Below are positions 24,377 to 31,565 of a stretch of DNA of 64,000 bases, in pieces (position 1 is the stretch's first letter; each line of letters starts with the position of its first letter). The notes below the pieces were generated by a model that ran no database searches, was not told the DNA's origin, and saw only the letters and a list, made by a program, of their open reading frames with translations. The translations under genes were made by a program, and so were the position numbers. The DNA comes from Rhizobacter sp. Root404 (lineage in GTDB: Bacteria > Pseudomonadota > Gammaproteobacteria > Burkholderiales > Burkholderiaceae_C), in contig NZ_LMDS01000001.1 in the NCBI RefSeq assembly GCF_001425865.1, positions 186,001 through 250,000 on the forward strand, read 5' to 3'.

Positions 24377-24988
24377 ATGCTCGCCCGTCTGTCAGCGTTC
24401 GTGATATGGGCTCTGGTCGCCGCCACCGCGGTGTTCTGGGGCTTGCGCCTGTTCGTCCGCGCGCCGGTGGCGCCGGCCTACGCCGTGCCGGTCGGCGACA
24501 CCGCGGCGGTGCGCGGCGACCTGACCCGCCTGCTCGGCAGCGCGCCGGTCGCGGCGCCCGCGGCGGTGGCGACGCCCCAGGCCGCGAGCCGCTTCAAGCT
24601 GCTCGGCATCGTCGCGCCGAAATACGCGTCTACCACGGCCTCGAACTCGACGCACGGCGTCGCGCTGATCGCGGTCGACGGCAAGATGGCCAAGGCGTAC
24701 CCCGTGGGCGCGCGGGTGGACAACGACCTGGTGCTGCAGTCGGTCAGCCTGCGCACCGTGTCGATCGGCCCGACCCAGGGCGCACCCACCATCACGCTCG
24801 AGCTGCCGCCGCTGGCGGCCGCCGCTACGGGCACGCTGCCGATCAACATCGGGGGTGGTGCTGGCGCGCCGCTGTCGCCGCCCACGCCGGTGCCGCAGTA
24901 TGTGCCGCCCGCGCCGCCGCTGGCTGTACCGCCGCCGCCGCAGGCGCCGCCCGTCAACCGGCCCGAGTCGAACGCGCCGACGCAGTGA
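24377..24988 (+). CDS. gspC: Type II secretion protein GspC
   Basis: 203 residues. One N-terminal transmembrane helix (about 5-25), then the HR domain: FKLLGIVAPKYASTT ... GVALIAVDGKMAKAYPVG ... LVLQSVSLRTVSI. The tail is Pro-rich with no PDZ domain, as in several betaproteobacteria. It connects the inner-membrane platform to the GspD secretin. It is divergent from the gspG-F operon. No Shine-Dalgarno is visible before the ATG, and CATAAT at 24366-24371 lies so close that a very short or leaderless transcript is possible. Confidence 0.9.
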   Translation: MLARLSAFVIWALVAATAVFWGLRLFVRAPVAPAYAVPVGDTAAVRGDLTRLLGSAPVAAPAAVATPQAASRFKLLGIVAPKYASTTASNSTHGVALIAVDGKMAKAYPVGARVDNDLVLQSVSLRTVSIGPTQGAPTITLELPPLAAAATGTLPINIGGGAGAPLSPPTPVPQYVPPAPPLAVPPPPQAPPVNRPESNAPTQ

Positions 24989-25005
24989 GCGGGTGACCGG
25001 CGCTC

Positions 25006-26079
25006 TCAGAGCGTCGTCGCCGGCAGGTCCGTGGTGGTGATGGAACCGGGGTGGGTCGGGCCGGGTTCTTCGCCTTCGGCCACTTCGGTCAGCAGCGCCG
25101 CAGCGCTGCGCACCAGCGGCCAGGCCAGCGTGGCCCCGGTGCCATCGGTGCTCTCCATGCCGAGTTCGAGCAGCGCGGACGCGTGGAACAGCGCCAGCGC
25201 CTGGTCCAGCCCCTCGTGGCTGTGGCTGCGGCAGTAGATGCAGTAGTCGGTGACGGCCGGCGCGATGCGCGCCGCGACCATCAGCGCCGCGCAAGCTGGC
25301 ATGCCGTCGACCACGATCAGGTGCCGTTTGCTGCCGGCGACCAGCATCACGCCGACCATCATCGCCATCTCGAACCCGCCGAAAGCGGCGAGTACTTCCA
25401 CCGGGTCGCTGACGTCGCGATGCCGGGCCTGGGCCGTCTGCAGCACGGCGAGCAGGTGGGACAGGTGCGCCTCCTCCATGTCCGGGCCCTCGATCAGCAA
25501 GTCGCTGAGGTTGGCGCCGGACAGGCGCGACAGCACCAGCGCCGCGCTTGCGTCCGAGCCGACGCCGATGCCGGCGCACACGACGACGTTGCCGACCAGC
25601 GAATCGGCGATTTCCATGCCCGCCCGGATGGCTGCATGGGCCTGGTCGAGCGACATCGCGGCGGTGACGCGCGCGTTGCGGGTCCCGTGGGCGATCTTGC
25701 GGGCGAGCAGCCGGGCGTGCGGGTTCACCGATTCGGCGATGCCGCAGTCGACGACCGAGAGTTCGAGGCCCTGGATGCGTGCGAAGACGGCCACCGGCAG
25801 TTGCGAAGTCAGCAGCTGGTGCGCGAGCAGCGCCGTCGACTGGCCGCCTGCAGCGCTCAGGCCCTCGACGGCCAGGCCGTGGTCGGACGCGAAGATCGCC
25901 AGTTGCGGCGTGCGAAAGCGCGGCTTCAGCGTGTTCTGGATCAGACCGAGGCGCACCGCGAGTGCTTCCAGTTCGCCGAGACTGCCGGTGGTCTCGGCGC
26001 GCCGCGCGAGCTTTTGGCGCAGGGCCTGCTCGAGCAGCGGGTTCGACGTGGCAGAGATCAGCGAGCGATTGACCGACAT
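25006..26079 (-). CDS. CobT-like phosphoribosyltransferase-family protein with altered catalytic motifs
   Basis: 357 residues, the usual CobT length. Family features include LAIFASDHGLAVEGLSA, FGGFEMAMMVGVMLVA, and DGTGATLAWPLVRSAA near the C-terminus. CobT transfers phosphoribosyl from nicotinate mononucleotide to dimethylbenzimidazole in cobalamin assembly. Here the two catalytic glutamates are not where expected: the GEMGIGNTT region reads CAGIGVGS (168-175), and the GEG(T/S)GA motif reads TDGTGA (311-316), giving Asp for Glu. No other cobalamin gene is nearby. It may be a paralogue with a different substrate or an inactive form. Start chosen at 26079 because the conserved CobT-like N-terminus begins there. 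Confidence 0.75.
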   Translation of the reverse strand: MSVNRSLISATSNPLLEQALRQKLARRAETTGSLGELEALAVRLGLIQNTLKPRFRTPQLAIFASDHGLAVEGLSAAGGQSTALLAHQLLTSQLPVAVFARIQGLELSVVDCGIAESVNPHARLLARKIAHGTRNARVTAAMSLDQAHAAIRAGMEIADSLVGNVVVCAGIGVGSDASAALVLSRLSGANLSDLLIEGPDMEEAHLSHLLAVLQTAQARHRDVSDPVEVLAAFGGFEMAMMVGVMLVAGSKRHLIVVDGMPACAALMVAARIAPAVTDYCIYCRSHSHEGLDQALALFHASALLELGMESTDGTGATLAWPLVRSAAALLTEVAEGEEPGPTHPGSITTTDLPATTL

Positions 26080-26158
26080 GGGTGCGTGTTCGAGAAGTCT
26101 CAACGACGCCAGGATTGTGAGGCCCGCACCGCGCCGCGGCAACGAGCCCGCGCCGGCC

Positions 26159-27727
26159 TCAGCGCAGAAACAACCGATAGACCGGGTTGTCGGTCTCGTC
26201 CTCGCACGGGTACGCCAGGGTTTCGAGGAAGGCCTTGAACGCCTTCTTGTCGGCCCGTGGCACCTGGATGCCGACGAGGATGCGCCCGTAATCCGCGCCT
26301 TGGTTGCGGTAGTGGAACAGTGTGATGTTCCAGCCCGGATGCATGCTCGACAGGAAGCGCATCAGCGCACCCGGCCGCTCCGGGAACACGAAGCGGTAAA
26401 GGCGTTCGTCCTGCGCCAGGCTGCTGCGACCACCGACCATGTGGCGCACGTGTTCCTTGGCCAATTCGTCGCCGGTCAGGTCCAGCGTGTCGAAGCCGTG
26501 GCGCTTGAACTGCTTGGCGAGCGTGATCGACTCGGCACGCTTGGTCGTCGCGAGGCCGACGAACACATGGGCCTGCTTCGCATCGGAGATGCGGTAGTTG
26601 AACTCGGTCACCGCACGCGGGCCCAGCAACTCGCAGAAGCGCCTGAAGCTGCCGCGCTCCTCGGGAATCGTCACCGCGAACAGCGCCTCGCGCTCCTCGC
26701 CGACTTCCGCGCGTTCGGCGACGAAACGCAGGCGGTCGAAGTTCATGTTGGCGCCGCAGGTGATCGCGACGAAGGTCTTGCCCTTGCACTTGTGCGTCTC
26801 GACGTACTGCTTGATCGCCGCGACGCCCAGCGCACCCGACGGTTCGAGGATGCTGCGCGTGTCCTGGAATACGTCCTTGATCGCGGCGCAGGCGGCGTCG
26901 GTGTCGACGACCACGTACTCGTCGACGAGCTCGCGCGCTAGGCGGAAGGTCTCCTGGCCGACCAGCTTGACGGCCGTGCCATCGGCGAACAGGCCCACGT
27001 CGTGCAGCTGCACGCGCTTGCCCGACTTGACCGAGCGCAGCATCGCGTCCGAATCGTGGGTCTGCACGCCGATCACCTTGATCTCGGGACGCACCGACTT
27101 GATGTACGCCGCCACGCCGGAGATCAGGCCGCCGCCGCCGATCGCGACGAAGATCGCGTCGATCGGCGCCTGGTGCTGGCGCAGGATTTCCATCGCGATC
27201 GTGCCTTGGCCGGCGATCACGTCGGGGTCGTCGAACGGATGGACGAAGGTCAGGCCGCGCTTGGCTTCGAGCTCGAGGGCGTGCAGGTAGGCGTCGGAAT
27301 AGCTCTCGCCGAACAGCACGACCTCGCCGCCATGGGAGCGCACCGCGTCGACCTTGACCTGCGGCGTCGTCACCGGCATCACGATAAGCGCCTTGCAGCC
27401 CAGGCGCTTGGCGGCCAGCGCCACGCCCTGGGCGTGGTTGCCGGCCGACGCGCAGATCACGCCGCGCTTGAGCTGCGCCGGCGCCAGGTGGGCCATCTTG
27501 TTGTACGCGCCTCGCAATTTGAAGCTGAAAACCGGCTGCGTGTCCTCGCGCTTCAGCAACACCTGGTTGGCCAGCCGTGCCGAGAGGTTGCGGGCCGGCT
27601 CGAGCGCCGTCTCGATGGCCACGTCGTAGACCCGAGCGGTCAGGATCTTCTGGAGGTAGTCGGCCAGCGTCAGCGGGGTGTTCGACTTCGCGACAGGCGC
27701 GGCGGTCTTGGTCTTCGGGGCGGCCAT
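26159..27727 (-). CDS. ilvA: Threonine deaminase (biosynthetic L-threonine ammonia-lyase)
   Basis: 522 residues, the long IlvA form. The PLP domain has the Schiff-base Lys70 in PVFSFKLRGAYNK, SAGNHAQG, and the phosphate-binding loop VAIGGGGLISG. The C-terminus carries two ACT-like regulatory subdomains (about residues 335-522) that normally bind isoleucine and valine. It catalyses the first step of isoleucine synthesis, threonine to 2-oxobutanoate. The upstream 150 bases contain a promoter-like element, a small ORF and an intrinsic terminator (see separate entries), suggesting attenuation control. Confidence 0.96.
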   Translation of the reverse strand: MAAPKTKTAAPVAKSNTPLTLADYLQKILTARVYDVAIETALEPARNLSARLANQVLLKREDTQPVFSFKLRGAYNKMAHLAPAQLKRGVICASAGNHAQGVALAAKRLGCKALIVMPVTTPQVKVDAVRSHGGEVVLFGESYSDAYLHALELEAKRGLTFVHPFDDPDVIAGQGTIAMEILRQHQAPIDAIFVAIGGGGLISGVAAYIKSVRPEIKVIGVQTHDSDAMLRSVKSGKRVQLHDVGLFADGTAVKLVGQETFRLARELVDEYVVVDTDAACAAIKDVFQDTRSILEPSGALGVAAIKQYVETHKCKGKTFVAITCGANMNFDRLRFVAERAEVGEEREALFAVTIPEERGSFRRFCELLGPRAVTEFNYRISDAKQAHVFVGLATTKRAESITLAKQFKRHGFDTLDLTGDELAKEHVRHMVGGRSSLAQDERLYRFVFPERPGALMRFLSSMHPGWNITLFHYRNQGADYGRILVGIQVPRADKKAFKAFLETLAYPCEDETDNPVYRLFLR

Positions 27728-27764
27728 GCGCGTTGTCTCCGGATCAGGCTTTTGCGGCGCTGCA

Positions 27765-27866
27765 TCATACGGTCAGAAAAACGCCCAAGGCATTGCTGCC
27801 TTGGGCTGAATCCACCAATGGAGGAGGTGGAGGAGACAAACGTTCGGGTGAGAGCCGATCGGGCAT
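27765..27866 (-). CDS. Candidate leader peptide of ilvA (33 aa, five consecutive prolines)
   Basis: ATG-initiated small ORF of 33 codons in the ilvA leader. It contains LSPPPPPLVDSAQG, and its codons run through the terminator stem to a TGA 38 bases before the ilvA start. GGTGA, complementary to the 3' end of 16S rRNA, lies 3 bases upstream of the ATG. The proline run (codons 12-16) ends five codons before the terminator stem, so a ribosome stalled there would abut its 5' arm. There are several Leu and Val codons but no Ile codon. Whether it is translated is inference. Confidence 0.4.
   Translation of the reverse strand: MPDRLSPERLSPPPPPLVDSAQGSNALGVFLTV
27777..27806 (-). terminator. Intrinsic terminator / attenuator in the ilvA leader
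   Basis: Minus strand: GCCCAAGGC-AGCAAT-GCCTTGGGC, a perfect 9-base stem, then G and TTTTT. It lies 50 bases upstream of the ilvA start and downstream of the promoter-like element at 27886-27914, so it would terminate the ilvA transcript unless relieved. A smaller hairpin TCCACC/GGTGGA (27831-27811) precedes it. Confidence 0.8.
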
Positions 27867-27885
27867 CGATCACCGCATGAGAACG

Positions 27886-27914
27886 AGTGTAGAACGTTTT
27901 TTGCTGCGCTGCAA
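27886..27914 (-). promoter_or_regulatory. Sigma-70-like promoter for the ilvA leader
   Basis: Minus strand TTGCAG (27914-27909), a 17-base spacer, and TACACT (27891-27886). The hexamers match consensus at 3 and 4 of 6 positions. It predicts a transcript start near 27879 and a leader of about 150 bases. Confidence 0.45.
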
Positions 27915-28020
27915 TAAATCAGGGGATTGCATTTAGAGCGGGCGCTCCACCGGCGGCGCCCGCGTGTGCACAATCGATGCGAGGGTTCCGCAATCGGTGC
28001 CGGACCGGAAGGACAAGACG

Positions 28021-28443
28021 ATGCATTGCACGATCAACTGGATGCCAGCCAGCGGCATGGCGTTCTCGGCCGAAACGGGCAGTGGCCACCTGCTGATGAT
28101 GGACGGTGCGCCCGATGGCGGCGGGCGAAATCTGGCGCCCCGTCCGATGGAGATCGTGCTCGCGGGCACCGGCGGTTGCACCGCCTACGACGTGGTGCTG
28201 ATCCTGCAACGCGGCCGCCACGATGTGCGCGGCTGCCAGGTCGTCGTGACCTCGGAGCGCGCGCCGACCGATCCGAAGGTGTTCACGAAGATCCACCTCC
28301 ACTTCGTGGTCACGGGGCCGGCGCTGTCGGAGGCCGTGGTCGAGCGGGCGGTGAAGATGTCGCACGAGAAGTACTGCTCGGCGACCATCATGCTGGAGAA
28401 GACGGCCGAGATCACGACCAGCTTCGAGATCCGGGCAGCCTGA
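28021..28443 (+). CDS. OsmC-family protein (YhfA-like)
   Basis: 140 residues. The layout is that of the small OsmC/Ohr family: LAPRPMEIVLAGTGGCTAYDVVLILQ contains the first conserved Cys, and SHEKYCSATIML contains the second, at the spacing of a peroxidatic/resolving pair. OsmC/Ohr proteins reduce organic hydroperoxides; the YhfA subgroup, which this resembles, has no proven activity. GGAAGG lies before the ATG at 28021, which is preferred over an in-frame start at 27964. It is divergent from ilvA and convergent with coq7, whose stop lies 3 bases away. Confidence 0.88.
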   Translation: MHCTINWMPASGMAFSAETGSGHLLMMDGAPDGGGRNLAPRPMEIVLAGTGGCTAYDVVLILQRGRHDVRGCQVVVTSERAPTDPKVFTKIHLHFVVTGPALSEAVVERAVKMSHEKYCSATIMLEKTAEITTSFEIRAA

Positions 28444-28446
28444 CGT

Positions 28447-29079
28447 TCAGATGCGGTAGGCGGTGCTCGTCATGACCTTGGACGCGAGCCGCATCGCCCA
28501 GCGAACCGGTGCCGGCAGCGGCGCGGCACCGGCTGCGCGCGCTTCGGCGCCATGGCGCGCCTCGTCCTGCTTCATCTGCGCGACGATGGCGCGTGACGCG
28601 GTGTCGTCGATCGGCAGACGTTGCAAGTGGCTGTCGAGGTGCTGCTCCACCTGACGTTCGGTTTCGTCGACGAAGCCCAGGCTGATCGCGTCGCCGGCCC
28701 GCCCTGCCAGCAGCCCGATCGCGAACGAACCGGCGTACCAAAGGGGATTGAGCAGGCTGGGCCTGGCGTTCAACTCGCGCAGCCGGTCCTGCGTCCAAGC
28801 GAGGTGGTCGGTCTCTTCGCGCGCCGCGTGCTCGAACTGGCGACGCAACGCGGGGTCGCGGGTCGTGAGCGCTTGCGCGTTGTAGAGCGCCTGGGCGCAG
28901 ACCTCCCCGACATGGTTGACCCGCATCAGCGCGCCGGACAGGCGGCGTTGGGCGGCGTCCAGCTCCACCGGCGCCGCCTTCGCCATCGGTCGAGGGCGGG
29001 CCGCCGTGTCGGCGCCGGAGAGCGTCCGAAGCGCGCTGTCAGCGGCGTTCAGGAGGGGGTCGATCAGGGTCTCGGTCAT
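28447..29079 (-). CDS. coq7: 2-polyprenyl-3-methyl-6-methoxy-1,4-benzoquinone monooxygenase (Coq7)
   Basis: 210 residues. The diiron four-helix bundle shows Glu in [20 protein letters not shown], and later DEARHG, the ExxH-type ligand set of Coq7. It hydroxylates demethoxyubiquinone in ubiquinone synthesis, associated with the inner membrane. The start at 29079 gives the usual length; the frame is open further upstream without conserved character. Convergent with the OsmC-family gene. Confidence 0.94.
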   Translation of the reverse strand: MTETLIDPLLNAADSALRTLSGADTAARPRPMAKAAPVELDAAQRRLSGALMRVNHVGEVCAQALYNAQALTTRDPALRRQFEHAAREETDHLAWTQDRLRELNARPSLLNPLWYAGSFAIGLLAGRAGDAISLGFVDETERQVEQHLDSHLQRLPIDDTASRAIVAQMKQDEARHGAEARAAGAAPLPAPVRWAMRLASKVMTSTAYRI

Positions 29080-29136
29080 GCGATCAGCGAGGTAAACAGG
29101 CGGCCAGAATAACGCAGCGAAGGCGCCGGCAAGCTC

Positions 29137-29237
29137 GTTGTGCTGAGACAACATAAAGTCCTTTTTTGCCCGCCAAGGCTTTCCAGTACCCGGCCCCTCT
29201 GGTGCAATACGCACAACTTCCGCTGAGGGGGTTGTGC
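29137..29237. repeat. Three copies of GTTGTGC upstream of the porin gene
   Basis: GTTGTGC at 29137-29143 and 29231-29237, and its complement GCACAAC at 29211-29217. The last two form an inverted repeat with a 13-base spacer. The first is also part of GTTGT-N6-ACAAC (29137-29152). They lie in the 222-base region between divergent coq7 and the porin, so they could be operator sites. No clear sigma-70 promoter was located here. Confidence 0.4.
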
Positions 29238-29301
29238 CTGATCTGCCCAACGAGGGTGATTCTTGATCGGGACCTCTTGTTCAACCTAGGAGATAGTTGC
29301 A

Positions 29302-30339
29302 ATGAAAAAATCTCTGCTCGCTCTCGCAGTTCTGGGCGCTTTCGCCGGTGTCGCATCGGCCCAATCGTCGGTCAGCCTCTACGGAACGGTCGACCTGAAC
29401 GCCAAGTACGTCAAGAATGACGGCTCTGCACGTCGCTACTCGCTGAGCCAAGACGGCATCAACAGCAGCCAGCTGGGCTTCAAGGGCATCGAAGACCTCG
29501 GTGGCGGCCTCAAGGCTGGCTTCGTCCTGCTGGCCGGTGTCAACGCTGACTCGGGCACCACGAACTCGCAGTTCTTCAATCGCCGTGCCACCGTCAGCCT
29601 GATGGGCGGTTTCGGTGAAGTCCGCCTCGGCCGTGACTACACCCCGACGTTCTGGAACAACACGATTTTTGATGCCTTCGGCACCAACGGCGTGGGCGAC
29701 TCGAGCCACGTTCTGCAGCTGCCGACCGCCACGTTCGTGCGCGCCAACAACTCGATCGGCTACTTCCTGCCGTCCGGCATCGGTGGCGTCTACGGCCAGT
29801 TCATGGCCGCTGCCAGCGAAGGCGGCACGGGTCCGTCGCTGTACGGCACGACCGTCGGCAACAACCCGGGTCGTTACCTTGGCGGCCGCATCGGCTTCGC
29901 CGCGGGCCCGTTCGACATCGCTGCAGCGTATGCCCAACAGCGCTTCCAAAGCGGCGCTGCCGAGCAGAAGACCTGGAACATCGGCGGTTCGTACGACCTC
30001 GGCGTCGTCAAGCTGATGGGCTACTTCGACCGCGACACCGTCGGCTCGTTCCGCGAGAACCGCTTCTCGTTCAGCGGCGTTGTGCCGCTCGGCCAAGGCG
30101 AAATCCACGCTGGCTACGATCGCAGCAAGCTGACCGGCAGCGGCGTCGACAACAAGGTCGACCAGTTCAAGGTCGGCTATGTCTACAACCTGTCGAAGCG
30201 CACGGCCGTCTACACGACCTACTCGCACCTGAAGAACGGCAACGTCTCGCGTCTGTCGGTCAGCGCCGCGCAAACGGCAGCCCCGACCCTCGGCGGCAAG
30301 TCGTCGGGCGCCGAAGTCGGTCTGCGTCACTTCTTCTGA
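29302..30339 (+). CDS. Outer-membrane porin (Gram-negative Porin_4 type)
   Basis: 345 residues. Signal peptide MKKSLLALAVLGAFAGVASA, then SSVSLYGTVDLNAKYV, the standard first strand of betaproteobacterial trimeric porins. QLGFKGIEDLGGGLKAGF and GEVRLGRDYTPTFWN (loop 3 region) are hallmarks, and the protein ends in LRHFF with the C-terminal Phe required for outer-membrane assembly. Strong Shine-Dalgarno AGGAG before the ATG. A strong terminator follows, so it is a monocistronic, probably highly expressed gene for general diffusion of small solutes. Confidence 0.96.
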   Translation: MKKSLLALAVLGAFAGVASAQSSVSLYGTVDLNAKYVKNDGSARRYSLSQDGINSSQLGFKGIEDLGGGLKAGFVLLAGVNADSGTTNSQFFNRRATVSLMGGFGEVRLGRDYTPTFWNNTIFDAFGTNGVGDSSHVLQLPTATFVRANNSIGYFLPSGIGGVYGQFMAAASEGGTGPSLYGTTVGNNPGRYLGGRIGFAAGPFDIAAAYAQQRFQSGAAEQKTWNIGGSYDLGVVKLMGYFDRDTVGSFRENRFSFSGVVPLGQGEIHAGYDRSKLTGSGVDNKVDQFKVGYVYNLSKRTAVYTTYSHLKNGNVSRLSVSAAQTAAPTLGGKSSGAEVGLRHFF

Positions 30340-30375
30340 TCGCCTGCTGGCCTCGTGCCAGCGGTCGTCAGAATC

Positions 30376-30404
30376 AAAAAGCCGCCTTCGGGCGGCTTTT
30401 TTTT
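30376..30404 (+). terminator. Rho-independent terminator of the porin gene
   Basis: AAAAAGCCGCC-TTCG-GGCGGC followed by eight T: a strong GC stem with a UUCG tetraloop, 37 bases after the porin stop. Confidence 0.95.
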
Positions 30405-30461
30405 GGGCCACTTTCTGCCGCCAACTCGAACGTTCCGATCACCGTATCGGTGCATTCCCCT

Positions 30462-30490
30462 TTGACGGCTGGCTCGCGTTTTGCTCTGAT
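30462..30490 (+). promoter_or_regulatory. Sigma-70-like promoter of the dpp-type operon
   Basis: TTGACG (30462-30467), a 17-base spacer and TCTGAT (30485-30490); the hexamers match consensus at 5 and 4 of 6. It lies after the porin terminator and about 50 bases before the first permease gene. Confidence 0.55.
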
Positions 30491-30539
30491 CGCACACCGC
30501 TTGCGTCAGTGAGCACTGCACTGAACCCGCAACTCCCCG

Positions 30540-31523
30540 ATGCTTGTTTTCGTCCTGCGCCGCCTCTTCCAAGCTGTCATCGTGATGCTCACGGTGGCCT
30601 TCATTGCGTTCATGCTGTTCCAGTATGTCGGCGACCCGGTCAACAATATCCTCGGTCAGGACGCGACGCCGGAGCAGCGCGCGCAGTTGCGTATCGACCT
30701 CGGACTGGACAAGCCCTTCCCGCTCCAGTTCGCGCGTTTCGTCGGCAATGCGGTCCGGGGCGAGTTCGGCCTGAGCTTGAGGCAAGGGCGCAAGGTCTCT
30801 TCCCTGATTGCGGAGCGTCTGCCGGCAACGCTCGAACTGGCCTTCGTCGCTGCGTCTCTGGCGCTGCTGCTCGGCATTCCGATGGGCGTTTACGCCGCGC
30901 TGCGTCGCGGCAGTTTTCTGTCCCAAGCCTTAATGACGATCTCGCTGCTCGGCGTGTCGTTGCCGGTGTTCCTGATCGGCATCCTGCTGATCCTGGTCTT
31001 TGCCGTGACGCTGAAATGGCTGCCGAGCTTCGGCCGCGGTGAGGTGACGATGCTCGGCCAGTGGAGTACCGGCTTCCTGACCGTCGACGGCTGGAAGCAC
31101 CTGATCCTGCCGTCGATCACGCTCGCGGTGTTCCAGCTGACGCTGATCATGCGGCTCGTTCGCTCCGAGATGCTCGAGGTGCTGCGCGCCGACTACATCA
31201 AGTTCGCGCGCGCACGCGGGCTGCCGAACCGGGTGGTCTATTTCGGCCACGCACTGCGCAACACGCTCGTGCCGGTCATCACGATCACCGGTCTGCAACT
31301 GGGCGGGCTGATCGCGTTTGCGATCATCACCGAGACGGTGTTCCAGTGGCCCGGCATGGGCCTGCTGTTCATCCAGGCCGTGACCTTCGCCGACATCCCG
31401 GTGATGGCGGCCTACCTGTGCCTGATCGCGTTGATCTTCGTCGTGATCAACCTCGCGGTGGACATGCTCTATTTCGTCGTCGATCCGCGCCTGCGGGTCG
31501 AGAAGTCGGCTGCTGCGCACTGA
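30540..31523 (+). CDS. Peptide/nickel-type ABC transporter permease (DppB-like)
   Basis: 327 residues with six hydrophobic segments. The N-terminus MLVFVLRRLFQAVIVMLTV matches the DppB/OppB family, as do DYIKFARARGLPNRVV (the EAA loop contacting the ATPase) and TETVFQWPGMG. No Shine-Dalgarno is evident before the ATG. First gene of a five-gene operon in the unusual order permease, binding protein, permease, ATPase, ATPase. Probably dipeptide or oligopeptide uptake. Confidence 0.92.
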   Translation: MLVFVLRRLFQAVIVMLTVAFIAFMLFQYVGDPVNNILGQDATPEQRAQLRIDLGLDKPFPLQFARFVGNAVRGEFGLSLRQGRKVSSLIAERLPATLELAFVAASLALLLGIPMGVYAALRRGSFLSQALMTISLLGVSLPVFLIGILLILVFAVTLKWLPSFGRGEVTMLGQWSTGFLTVDGWKHLILPSITLAVFQLTLIMRLVRSEMLEVLRADYIKFARARGLPNRVVYFGHALRNTLVPVITITGLQLGGLIAFAIITETVFQWPGMGLLFIQAVTFADIPVMAAYLCLIALIFVVINLAVDMLYFVVDPRLRVEKSAAAH

Positions 31524-31565
31524 GCGGCCACCCTCCCTCGCATCCCCTTTCGTCCAGGAGACTCC

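Noticed and set aside
25006..26158. Cobalamin riboswitch upstream of the CobT-like gene
   Set aside because: Only about 80 bases separate the gene from ilvA, too short for the element, and no B12-box-like sequence is visible.
27818..27880. Plus-strand 20-codon ORF starting MEEVEET opposite the ilvA leader
   Set aside because: No ribosome binding site placed for this ATG and no promoter on this strand; it is explained as the complement of the proline-coding leader.
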